Below, in pieces: positions 18,592 to 29,357 of a DNA stretch of 64,000 nucleotides. The translations under genes were made by a program, and so were the position numbers. The stretch lies in contig NZ_JAGKIK010000001.1 in the NCBI RefSeq assembly GCF_017897595.1, positions 124,001-188,000 on the forward strand. The letters are read 5' to 3'. The DNA is from Aquimarina sp. U1-2. Its GTDB lineage: Bacteria > Bacteroidota > Bacteroidia > Flavobacteriales > Flavobacteriaceae. Position 1 is the stretch's first letter; the number at the start of each line of letters is the position of its first letter. The notes beneath the pieces are model-generated. The model had not been told where the DNA came from and did not search any database. It worked only from the letters and a program-made list of their open reading frames with translations.

Positions 18592-19998
18592 ATGAGTCAA
18601 TTCAATATAGAAGAAGAAATCGAAGAAATCGCCAGAGGAGAATTTGAAAGAGAACCTGTACCGCAGCGTAGCTGGAAAGGTTGGAAAAGTTTTCTTGGAA
18701 TGTATGCCGGTGAACATGCCGCAGGGACCGAGTTTATGATAGGCCCTCTATTTCTTACGGCAGGAGTAAGTGCTTTTGACTTAATTGTAGGACTACTCAT
18801 TGGTAATTTACTAGCAGTGCTAAGTTGGAGGTTTCTTACCGCAGAAATAGCCGTAAAAAATAGGCTTACCCTATATTATCATCTTGAAAAAATATGCGGA
18901 AAAAAACTTGTAACTACATATAATCTTGCCAACGGAGTATTGTTTTGCTTTTTGGCTGGTGCCATGATTACGGTTTCTGCAACTGCTGTTGGAGTCCCAT
19001 TTGATATGGAAATGCCAAAACTTACGGATACGATGCCTAATGGTGCAACCTGGGTGATAATAGTAATTAGTATTGGTACAATCATATCATTAATAGCGGC
19101 CAAAGGTTATGATACAGTGTCCCAAGCTGCCAACTGGATGTCACCTATAATTGTGTTGGCATTTCTGGCTTGCGGAATTGTTGCCTTAAAACAATTGGGT
19201 GTAAAAAGCTTTGGTGATTTCTGGGACATTTGGGGAGAAGGTTCAAACCCCTTTCCTGGTCAGGAAAAATTTACTTTTTGGCACGTAGTACTATGGTCTT
19301 GGTTTTGTAATGCCGCTATGCATATTGGCATGTCTGATCTTACAGTATTTCGATTTGCTAAGTCATCTGCATCAGGCTGGACGACTGCAGCAGGGATGTA
19401 CGTAGGGCACTATATGGCTTGGATTGCTGCGGCCTTATTATATGCAGTATACCTCAAAACTCCCGAAGCTCAAGCTTTATTAAGTAATGGCGAAGCTCCA
19501 CCAGTGGCACCAGGTCCACTTGCCAATAATGCAATAGGTATATTTGGCATCATAGCCGTTATTCTTGCAGGATGGACTACGGCAAATCCTACCATTTATA
19601 GAGCTGGATTAGCTTTTCAGGCAATTATACCCAAAGTTTCCACTTTCTGGGTTACGATTATTACCGGTTCTATAGCTACTATTGCAGGTATTTTTCCGGC
19701 TTTTGCTATGAAATTACTTGGTTTTGTAGCTTTGTATGGTTTTATTCTTGCCCCAATAGGTGCTATTATCGTTTTTGAACATTTTTATGGAAAAAAAGCC
19801 GGAATTATTCCTTTTTATGCTGAAATCAAGAAAATTAACTTTAATCTATCAGTTTTGTTAGCATGGGGACTCAGTTTTGGTATCTTTTATTTTGTTTCAG
19901 AACAGTATGATGTCTTTTTATCCTTTGTGACACTACCAGCATGGATAAGTTCTGGGGTTTTGTATCTAATCTTTAGTAGATTTCTGCAAAAGTCCTAA
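18592..19998 (+). CDS. NCS1/purine-cytosine permease-like transporter
   Basis: A 468-residue polytopic membrane protein with about 12 hydrophobic segments. The cytoplasmic N-terminus (EREPVPQRSWKGWKSFLGMYAGEHAAGTEFMIGPLFLTAGVS) and GLLIGNLLAVLSWRFLTAEIAVKNRLTLYY resemble purine-cytosine permeases (NCS1). Later segments include GYDTVSQAANWMSPIIVLAFLACG and GWTTANPTIYRAGLAFQAI. NCS1 proteins usually move nucleobases, hydantoins or vitamins, so its place inside a rhamnose operon, 5 nt after lldD, is unusual. It may import L-rhamnose or move lactate. The family is moderately certain; the substrate is inferred from context only. Confidence 0.8.
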   Translation: MSQFNIEEEIEEIARGEFEREPVPQRSWKGWKSFLGMYAGEHAAGTEFMIGPLFLTAGVSAFDLIVGLLIGNLLAVLSWRFLTAEIAVKNRLTLYYHLEKICGKKLVTTYNLANGVLFCFLAGAMITVSATAVGVPFDMEMPKLTDTMPNGATWVIIVISIGTIISLIAAKGYDTVSQAANWMSPIIVLAFLACGIVALKQLGVKSFGDFWDIWGEGSNPFPGQEKFTFWHVVLWSWFCNAAMHIGMSDLTVFRFAKSSASGWTTAAGMYVGHYMAWIAAALLYAVYLKTPEAQALLSNGEAPPVAPGPLANNAIGIFGIIAVILAGWTTANPTIYRAGLAFQAIIPKVSTFWVTIITGSIATIAGIFPAFAMKLLGFVALYGFILAPIGAIIVFEHFYGKKAGIIPFYAEIKKINFNLSVLLAWGLSFGIFYFVSEQYDVFLSFVTLPAWISSGVLYLIFSRFLQKS

Positions 19999-20005
19999 TA
20001 CATAG

Positions 20006-20026
20006 TTACAGGTAAGCACAGGATAA
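20006..20026 (+). promoter_or_regulatory. Diverged candidate operator before the GH2 gene
   Basis: TTACAGGTAAGCACAGGAT (plus AA) keeps the two ACAG units 10 bp apart and the conserved ACAGGAT end of the sites at 10984-11004 and 12520-12540. It matches 15 of 21 positions of the susC site. It lies about 48 nt before the GH2 start in the 76-nt gap after the permease. It is the weakest of the three copies. Confidence 0.5.
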
Positions 20027-20071
20027 GAAACCGCTGAACTAAAAATATTTTTAAGGTACTAAAATATTTGA

Positions 20072-23284
<3,213 letters not shown>

Positions 23285-23392
23285 ATTAGTTTACCTTGAT
23301 TATACCAAGTTCATCAATTTAAAACATCGTTAAACCTGTTTTCAATTAAAAGTATGATAACCTACCTCTTCTTACAAATATAACTTTCAATT

Positions 23393-23497
23393 TTAGAATC
23401 CTTCTTCTTCTTCTTCGTCTATTTTTCGACGATCGTTTTTTCTTTCTTTTGATTGATACGGTATATAAAGGAAAGTGTTATTTTTCGCTCTCTTCAT
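23393..23497 (-). CDS. Possible 34-residue small ORF with acidic tail
   Basis: An ATG at 23497 opens a 34-codon frame ending TAA at 23393. It contains NNTFLYIPYQSKERKNDRRK followed by IDEEEEEGF. The glutamate run comes from a GAA triplet run (about 23400-23417), so it could be a slippage-prone repeat rather than a gene. It lies in the roughly 500-nt gap after the GH2 gene. I do not recognise it. It might be the remnant C-terminus of a lost gene. Confidence 0.25.
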   Translation of the reverse strand: MKRAKNNTFLYIPYQSKERKNDRRKIDEEEEEGF

Positions 23498-23706
23498 TGT
23501 AGTTCTGCTTCTGAAGTAAAAAAATCGGTTTCAGTAGATAGCAATCTTTTGATTTCTATGGTTTCATTTTACCCAAACATCAGATATAAGTTAAAAAATG
23601 ATAGTATCAATAGGAAAACACCCTTTACATTTATAGTTTTCAAAACAATAATTACGTTTATTTCTTTAAAAGTTGAGCCTCAAACTTAGAAGAATATGAT
23701 GTTAAC

Positions 23707-23739
23707 AAAAGCTAATTTCAGTGAATGAAATTGGCTTTT
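23707..23739. terminator. Bidirectional terminator between convergent genes
   Basis: AAAAGCTAATTTCA (23707-23720) pairs with TGAAATTGGCTTTT (23726-23739) through one mismatch around a 5-nt loop, with A and T runs at the outer ends. It lies between the plus-strand GH2 and the minus-strand lipoprotein gene, so it can stop transcripts from either side. Confidence 0.75.
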
Positions 23740-23790
23740 CACCAGGTAGTATTCTCAATTCAGCTAAATTGTGATCAAGGATATTTTACT

Positions 23791-24807
23791 TTATTGTATT
23801 GTATAACTAACAATTACCTCGTTATCCAAAATAATATTGGTTGACCATATGAATTCTGCATCATTTTCTGGATCATCAAATATATCGGTAAAGTAGGTGT
23901 AAGAAGGTTTATTATGTACCACAATTGTTTCATTGGTATACGTAGTAGCGTCAGGCCAATCAGAGGTATCAAAACCTTCTTCCATCCAAGTATCAGGCAA
24001 CTGCCAATGCAATGCAAAAAATGAAGTCCCATCGTTTTCGCTCGCTGTGTCACAATTTGATGAAATTCTTGTGGTTCCACTCTCTGAAACACAATTTAAA
24101 TCTTTTATAGGTGACGTATAAAATGTTTGAGCTTTCCATTCACTACCTGTTGTAGCTATTGTGTTTCCTATATTATTCTTAAATACCGCAACCACACCCC
24201 CATCGCCTGCATAAAAATCGCTACCTTGATTATATTCTGAACCTAACCCTAAATTCTCTTCCCAATCTACTAACTTCATTGAAACCGTAAAGGGACGTGA
24301 CACTCTAAACTTTACTATATGTGAGTTAAATTCGGTAAATGGAATAGCATCTTTACCTACAGGAACTCTATTTACGTAAAGTTCAAAATAATTATCTGCA
24401 AATATATATCCTGTAATAACTTCGCCGTCAGAATCTACCTCTACAATAGCATCATCGTCAAAAGCTGCCAGTGCTTCAGCGGCTGTTGTAAATTGAATTC
24501 CATCAGGATTGAACAAATCTGGCGCTAGCGGAAAAGAGCTATTAGTATAATTCACTTCTGCAGGTACGATCCAAACGGAGTTATCTGTTGCTGTGATAGT
24601 CCCAACTCCTGCTACACGTTGACCAGGAGGATATAGATTTTCTGTTACAGTAGTTGCCCGCCCTTGCGTTATAGAAGCAGTTCCAGAATATTCATCTATA
24701 GTAGTATTATCATCGTCTGAAGCTGTAGTATTATCACTACCACAACTCAAACATAGTAGGGTCACAAACCAAAAAATTATTAAATACATATATCTAAGTG
24801 TTTTCAT
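23791..24807 (-). CDS. Lipoprotein of unknown function next to YHYH gene
   Basis: A 338-residue secreted lipoprotein: signal MKTLRYMYLIIFWFVTLLCLSC, then a Ser/Asp/Thr-rich linker (GSDNTTASDDDNTTIDEYSG). The mature part is rich in beta-type sequence and aromatic residues. Noticeable segments are GYIFADNYFELYVNRVPVGKD, RPFTVSMKLVDWEENLGLG, DFYAGDGGVVAVFKN and FALHWQLPDTWMEEGFDTSDWPDATTY. The last resembles jelly-roll carbohydrate-binding or DOMON-like folds but I cannot assign a family. Two cysteines (NCVSESGTTRISSNC) could form a disulfide. It is transcribed after the YHYH gene, 76 nt apart, and may work with it outside the cytoplasmic membrane. Function unknown. Confidence 0.85.
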   Translation of the reverse strand: MKTLRYMYLIIFWFVTLLCLSCGSDNTTASDDDNTTIDEYSGTASITQGRATTVTENLYPPGQRVAGVGTITATDNSVWIVPAEVNYTNSSFPLAPDLFNPDGIQFTTAAEALAAFDDDAIVEVDSDGEVITGYIFADNYFELYVNRVPVGKDAIPFTEFNSHIVKFRVSRPFTVSMKLVDWEENLGLGSEYNQGSDFYAGDGGVVAVFKNNIGNTIATTGSEWKAQTFYTSPIKDLNCVSESGTTRISSNCDTASENDGTSFFALHWQLPDTWMEEGFDTSDWPDATTYTNETIVVHNKPSYTYFTDIFDDPENDAEFIWSTNIILDNEVIVSYTIQ

Positions 24808-24883
24808 TTCTATCTATTTTATACGTTTATTGAATTTTTTGAGATTGTACATACAATACATTTTACAGTACATAATTACCTAG

Positions 24884-26218
24884 TTACCGTTGGTAAGTCT
24901 CAATAGTTATATTGCCTTCGCTATCTACGTATTCATATGTGTACAATCCATTTTCGTCCCAACTATAATTTGTGTAGTAGGTATCGATTCCTATTTGGTA
25001 TTCTAAAGAATAAGCATTGGTACCTGTTGAACTAAAGTTAGTAATTTCTGCCCCTGCTAGTGGCATTAATGCAGGCCTTACCTCTTGTGTCAGAGCTTGG
25101 GGTAAAATTTGATCTTCTGGAGCAGTACTGTTTGGATCGAGCGTAACTTGACCACGCATTCCTGCAATAAAATAAGGGAATGTATTTGTAGTATGATATT
25201 GGTATGAACCATCTTCGTTAAATTTACCTAAGTACTCATCTAATTCATCAGTTGTTTCTCCGTAGATCGGAAAACCATCCAGCGCATAGGCCAATGGCTG
25301 GTCTGAACCTATAATAGCTTCTAAATGAGTTGGGGGAATATGATAGTGGTAGTCATCTGCTCGACCGCAGTGGCCTCCCCAATTGTCTAATTCTCCAATC
25401 ACGAATGCATCTTCTCCACGATTATTCAGAGGGTTAAAAACCGGAATCCCATTAACAGCTATAGCAATGGCACCTCGCATAAAATGCTCTGAAGACAACA
25501 GTGGTGTTTCTGCTAACACCGGCTGTAATGGAAATGCCCAACTGTTATCTTTGGTATAATTTTGATCTATAGGGACTTGTTGTTGCCAATTGGTGATCCC
25601 AGTCATCATTCCATGCTCTGGGATCCCGTTGGATTCGACATATAAATAGCTATCATCGGCAGTAGTAGTAACTCCAGAAAAATGACCAAAATATACTTCT
25701 AGTTGTGACACGTCATTTGCCGGGACTTGTGATGGTTCATCATCAGAACTATTCGAGGAATCATCACAAGCCAGCACTATCAAAATCGATAAAGTAAATA
25801 TACCATTACCCAGTAATTGCTTTCTTTTTTTGAAAATAAAAAAGCAAATAATAGCCATTACAAGTACTATTATTAGAACTTTCTTTTTAGTCATTTCAAA
25901 AGGTTGCCAGGATTGTGCTTCGGGATCATTAGGATGGTGTGAGGCAAGATGATTAACTGCGTCGATATACGCTACTTTTTTTTGTATATGTTTCTGGTCA
26001 ACATAAGAGAATGAAGCTATATCATAAGCTATAATTTGTCCTGATTTAGTCTCCAGAAACACTTTATCTTCTTTTGATATTAAGAAGGCAGCTTCAATAG
26101 TTTCATTGTTGATCCTCCATTGTTTAAGATTTTCATGTCCGTGCCCTCCTTTGTGAGCAAGAAGGCTAGAATTATAGAATAGAAAAAATACTAAAAGTGA
26201 AAATGAGAATGTTTTCAT
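24884..26218 (-). CDS. YHYH-domain membrane protein with internal lipobox
   Basis: A 444-residue protein of unusual layout. A Sec signal (1-21) precedes HKGGHGHE and a roughly 50-residue SH3-like segment (RINNETIEAAFLISKEDKVFLETKSGQIIAYDIASFS). A transmembrane stretch follows near 111-130 (KKKVLIIVLVMAIICFFIFKKRKQ), then a second hydrophobic run ending in a lipobox-like LIVLAC at Cys151 and a Ser/Asp linker. The remainder (about 170-430) is a YHYH domain, with the eponymous motif in GGHCGRADDYHYHIPP and ALDGFPIYG. YHYH proteins are extracytoplasmic and of unknown function; the histidines suggest metal binding. It is flanked by a lipoprotein and an EF-hand gene on the same strand, opposite a LytS/LytTR system. 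It looks like a fusion of two once separate proteins. Confidence 0.85.
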   Translation of the reverse strand: MKTFSFSLLVFFLFYNSSLLAHKGGHGHENLKQWRINNETIEAAFLISKEDKVFLETKSGQIIAYDIASFSYVDQKHIQKKVAYIDAVNHLASHHPNDPEAQSWQPFEMTKKKVLIIVLVMAIICFFIFKKRKQLLGNGIFTLSILIVLACDDSSNSSDDEPSQVPANDVSQLEVYFGHFSGVTTTADDSYLYVESNGIPEHGMMTGITNWQQQVPIDQNYTKDNSWAFPLQPVLAETPLLSSEHFMRGAIAIAVNGIPVFNPLNNRGEDAFVIGELDNWGGHCGRADDYHYHIPPTHLEAIIGSDQPLAYALDGFPIYGETTDELDEYLGKFNEDGSYQYHTTNTFPYFIAGMRGQVTLDPNSTAPEDQILPQALTQEVRPALMPLAGAEITNFSSTGTNAYSLEYQIGIDTYYTNYSWDENGLYTYEYVDSEGNITIETYQR

Positions 26219-26254
26219 CTGTTTTTATTTTTGTTTTTTGTTTTTTAGTTGTCA

Positions 26255-26285
26255 GACCTGCCTGCCTAGCGGCTGGTAGGCGGGT
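26255..26285. repeat. GC-rich imperfect palindromic repeat
   Basis: ACCTGCCT and AGGCGGGT frame a GC-rich block (GCCTAGCGGCTGGT) in AT-rich intergenic DNA between the EF-hand and YHYH genes. It resembles interspersed CCTGCC/GGCAGG repeats of flavobacteria. On the minus strand it lies upstream of the YHYH start and could act as a stem-loop between the two genes. Confidence 0.5.
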
Positions 26286-26360
26286 GAAATTGCCATATAA
26301 TCATATCAGTGGGTGTCATCCTAATAGTTATGGCTTATTTCATAGTAATAAAATTTATAT

Positions 26361-26672
26361 TTATTGTCTCCTTCCCCGAGATGTTCGTCGGTTAGGCTTT
26401 GGTGCGTTTTCAACTTCTTCTACAGAAAGGAAACCATCACTATCTGTATCAATTTCGGCGAAGTTATTTTCTAAAGGTTCCTTAACTTCTGTTTCAGAGA
26501 GTCTACCGTCTTCATTGGCATCCATAGTTTCAAAAATCTGTTCTATACTTGGTGGCCTTTGATTTCTTTGATTTTTCGAATGCTGTGTTGCAGGGTCGTT
26601 TTGAGATTTACAAGATGTGATGACAGATGATAGCGTCATCATGACCAATAATTTCATAATATATCGTTTCAT
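26361..26672 (-). CDS. Small EF-hand lipoprotein
   Basis: A 103-residue lipoprotein: signal MKRYIMKLLVMMTLSSVITSC, then a basic Asn/Gln-rich linker, then two EF-hand loops, DANEDGRLSETE and DTDSDGFLSVEE, and a basic tail (NRRTSRGRR). Each loop has the Asp/Asn ligands at positions 1, 3 and 5, Gly at 6 and Glu at 12, so calcium binding is likely. It is transcribed toward the YHYH gene and divergent from the LytS-like kinase. Two-EF-hand secreted proteins occur beside YHYH and LytTR genes in other Bacteroidota (general knowledge), but no function is proven. Confidence 0.88.
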   Translation of the reverse strand: MKRYIMKLLVMMTLSSVITSCKSQNDPATQHSKNQRNQRPPSIEQIFETMDANEDGRLSETEVKEPLENNFAEIDTDSDGFLSVEEVENAPKPNRRTSRGRRQ

Positions 26673-26860
26673 AATTACTGTTTTTAGTTATTCATATGAC
26701 TATGAATTTCGTGAAAAGTGAAGAAAAAATATCTCATATTAAGCGAGTTACTAGAAGTTCTAAGTGAAAGAGAACCGTGTTTAAGCAAGTCAAATTTTAG
26801 CCAGTCGTTTTAGACCTATTTTGAACCAACCTCCTATTTATTTTTTCTTTTATTTGTGTT

Positions 26861-27883
26861 ATGAAGAAAACAAAAAGAGCACTGATACAGATTATTTTAT
26901 GGCTTTCTATATGGATCGTGATCATTTTGATTCAAGGAGGTACCTATTTCTTTATCATAGATAATATTGCTGCTTTTGGTATCCAAGTTTTACTAATTAT
27001 TGCCTCGATATGGTATCTGGTACCAAAACTTCTTTTGCAAAAAAAATATGTGCTGTTCGCTATAGTATCACTGGGTATACTCTTAATAAGCACCTACATG
27101 AGTACGCATCTGGTTACAAGTGCTCCACTTCCGCCAAGAAGAATTACCCCTCAACTTATGGATAACCCCATACCTTCGCAACTATTTATTCATTTACTTA
27201 TGATTAGTATTGCATTTGTGATAGCTACGTTATTGGAAATTTTTGGGTATGCCCAGAAAAAGGAAGAAGAAATGATTCGTAGTAAGAATGAAAATCTTCA
27301 GACAGAACTCAAATTACTTAAATCGCAAATCAATCCTCATTTTCTGTTTAATGCACTAAATAATATTTATGCGCTTTCAGTAATCAATTCTAATAAAACA
27401 CAAAAAAGTATTATTCAATTATCTGATATGTTACGATATGTATTGTATGAATGTCAAAAACAATGGGTACCTTTAGAAGATGAAATTCTTTATATCAACA
27501 ACTACATACAACTATTTTCTTTAAAAAGCAGCAAAAATTACCCTATAACGACTGATTTCAATATAGTAAAACAAGAAATTAGAGTAGCACCAATGTTGTT
27601 TATTCCTTTTGTAGAAAATGCATTAAAACATAGCAATATAGAAACAATCTCAGATGCTTTCATTCAGATCTCTTTGTATGCTGATATGAAACAAATTGAA
27701 TTTAATATAGTCAATAGCATTCCTGAAAATACTTTTAATAAGGATAAGGTAGGTGGGATTGGAGTTGAAAACGTAATTAAAAGGTTATCTATACTCTATC
27801 CAAATTTACACAAATTAACAATTAATAAAACTGATCAAACCTATACAGCGCAATTAAATTTGAGAACCGATGAACACGATTAA
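26861..27883 (+). CDS. LytS-like sensor histidine kinase
   Basis: A 340-residue kinase of the His_kinase (PF06580) type. Four membrane segments fill the first 130 residues or so, without a large extracellular sensor. A short coiled segment (KKEEEMIRSKNENLQTELKLL) leads to the H-box LKSQINPHFLFNALNNIYAL and then to a reduced ATPase domain (FIPFVENALKHSN, GGIGVENVIKRLSILYP). It overlaps the response regulator by 14 nt, so the pair is co-translated. The likely input is a membrane-associated signal. It is divergent from the EF-hand/YHYH/lipoprotein genes, which are its most plausible targets (inference). Confidence 0.93.
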   Translation: MKKTKRALIQIILWLSIWIVIILIQGGTYFFIIDNIAAFGIQVLLIIASIWYLVPKLLLQKKYVLFAIVSLGILLISTYMSTHLVTSAPLPPRRITPQLMDNPIPSQLFIHLLMISIAFVIATLLEIFGYAQKKEEEMIRSKNENLQTELKLLKSQINPHFLFNALNNIYALSVINSNKTQKSIIQLSDMLRYVLYECQKQWVPLEDEILYINNYIQLFSLKSSKNYPITTDFNIVKQEIRVAPMLFIPFVENALKHSNIETISDAFIQISLYADMKQIEFNIVNSIPENTFNKDKVGGIGVENVIKRLSILYPNLHKLTINKTDQTYTAQLNLRTDEHD

Positions 27884-28547
27884 ATGTCTTATAGTTGATG
27901 ATGAAGAACTCGCCAGAACACTCTTGAAAACTTATATTTCCAGACTAGATTTTTTAGAATTGGTTGGTGCTGCTGAAAATGTAACGGAAGCCATAAACAT
28001 ACTTCATGACTCAAAGATTGATCTCATTTTTTTAGATATTCAAATGCCTGATGTAAAAGGCACTGATTTTGCAAAAATGATCTCTTCGACATCCAAGATC
28101 ATTTTCACAACAGCATATTCAGAATACGCACTGGATGGATTCGAACTGAATGCTTTAGATTACCTTCTCAAACCCATTGCTTTTGAACGGTTTTTGGTTG
28201 CTGTTAACAAAGCACAACACAGTATCGAAGTTCAAAATCCTGATTTCGATATTACTGTAAAATCAGGGTATGACCTCTATAAATTAAAAGTAGCCGATAT
28301 TCTATATATCGAAGGTAGCAGTGAATATGTAACTTTTTATACCGCTGATAAAAAAATTATGAGTTATCAAACCCTCAAGTCTCTTGAAGAACTACTACCT
28401 CGACATAGTTTTATGCGCGTTCATCGTTCGTATATCGTTAATAAAAAAAGGGTAACTGCTTTAAAAGGGAAAGATTTGATTGTTGCTACTACTAAAATTC
28501 CTGTTAGCGCTACGTATTTTGAAATCGTAAAACAACAACTATTTTGA
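27870..28547 (+). CDS. LytTR-family response regulator
   Basis: A 225-residue response regulator. The receiver domain (about 1-115) has LIVDDEELA, the phosphoacceptor Asp in LIFLDIQMPDVKG, TTAYSEYA and the conserved Lys in YLLKPIAFERF. The LytTR DNA-binding domain (about 130-225) shows YKLKVADILYIEGSSEYVTFYT, SLEELLPRHSFMRVHRSYIVNKKRV and GKDLIVATTKIPVSATYF. It pairs with the upstream kinase through a 14-nt overlap. LytTR proteins bind direct repeats of about 9-10 bp; I did not identify a certain site in the 26673-26860 divergent region. Confidence 0.95.
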   Translation: MNTIKCLIVDDEELARTLLKTYISRLDFLELVGAAENVTEAINILHDSKIDLIFLDIQMPDVKGTDFAKMISSTSKIIFTTAYSEYALDGFELNALDYLLKPIAFERFLVAVNKAQHSIEVQNPDFDITVKSGYDLYKLKVADILYIEGSSEYVTFYTADKKIMSYQTLKSLEELLPRHSFMRVHRSYIVNKKRVTALKGKDLIVATTKIPVSATYFEIVKQQLF

Positions 28548-28587
28548 CTCATATAAAATGTGATGTATAGACAATATCCAAATAAAA

Positions 28588-28624
28588 AAACCACAATCCT
28601 TTATAACAAAAGAGATTGTGGTTT
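28588..28624. terminator. Bidirectional intrinsic terminator
   Basis: AAACCACAATC (28588-28598) and GATTGTGGTTT (28614-28624) form a perfect 11-bp stem with a 15-nt loop, flanked by an A run on the left and T-rich DNA on the right. It lies between the convergent response regulator and the His-rich lipoprotein gene and serves both. Confidence 0.88.
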
Positions 28625-28644
28625 CATTTTTTATACGCTGTAAA

Positions 28645-29154
28645 CTATGCTTGATCTGCACCAGTTTCAGTACTCTTTTCCTGATCTTCTTTGATCATTT
28701 TTTCATCCTCGCTTTTAATTCGATCGTGTTCGGCCGCTATTTGTTGGTGTTCTTGCGCCATTTTTTCATGCTCGTTTTTGATAGATTCGTGCTCTGTTGT
28801 CATTTCTTCTAAAGTTATTTCTCCAGAAGCATGTTTCGATTCTAATTGTGCATGTTTTTCTATTAATTCCTTATGAGCCTCAATAAGCTCTTGGTGTTTA
28901 GCTAATAATGCCACATGATTTTGTTCTGTAACTAGATGAATAGAATCATTTTCGATGGCTTTATGAGCATTAACCATATCTTGATGATCATCTTTCATGG
29001 CTTTATGTTCTGCCTCCATTTTACTGTGAGACTCTTCCATCTCAGCATGTTCTGCTACCATCGCCTTGTGCTCTGGTGACTCTGCAGGATTTTGTTTACA
29101 TGAGGTAAAGAAAATAACCACCGAGATTAATGTTAATTTACAAAGTGTTTTCAT
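28645..29154 (-). CDS. Coiled-coil lipoprotein with histidine/methionine heptad repeat
   Basis: A 169-residue lipoprotein: signal MKTLCKLTLISVVIFFTSC, then an almost entirely helical, charged mature part. Histidine recurs every seven residues over most of the length (for example EHKAMVAEH, ESHSKMEAEHKAMKDDH, AKHQELIEAHKELIEKHAQ), often with Met or Leu three or four residues later. That pattern predicts a long coiled coil with a stripe of histidines. It could bind metal ions or protons, or be a simple periplasmic spacer like a Lpp-type protein. I do not recognise a named family. It is a single-gene unit bounded by a terminator downstream. Confidence 0.85.
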   Translation of the reverse strand: MKTLCKLTLISVVIFFTSCKQNPAESPEHKAMVAEHAEMEESHSKMEAEHKAMKDDHQDMVNAHKAIENDSIHLVTEQNHVALLAKHQELIEAHKELIEKHAQLESKHASGEITLEEMTTEHESIKNEHEKMAQEHQQIAAEHDRIKSEDEKMIKEDQEKSTETGADQA

Positions 29155-29357
29155 GATTTGTGATTTAGTATTTATAAATTCAAATATATAAAACTCTTTT
29201 TTTATTAAATTATTCTTTGAAATGCTGTATAATTATATAAAGATGCTACCATCTATACAAGTTTCAATACAATAGAAAACGAAAAATCAGCACAAACCCT
29301 TACTTACACATTACTTTTGATGAGCTAAGCTGTACATAATTAACTTTAATACTCTCC

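Noticed and set aside
12615..19998. Interpretation as an L-fucose pathway
   Set aside because: The isomerase is of the RhaI type, the aldolase-dehydrogenase fusion is typical of rhamnose, and a GH78 rhamnosidase shares the inferred regulon; fucose remains only a weak alternative.
23453..23689. 78-residue plus-strand frame after the rhamnose-operon GH2
   Set aside because: Composition is typical of translated AT-rich intergenic DNA; no signal, domain or neighbour logic.
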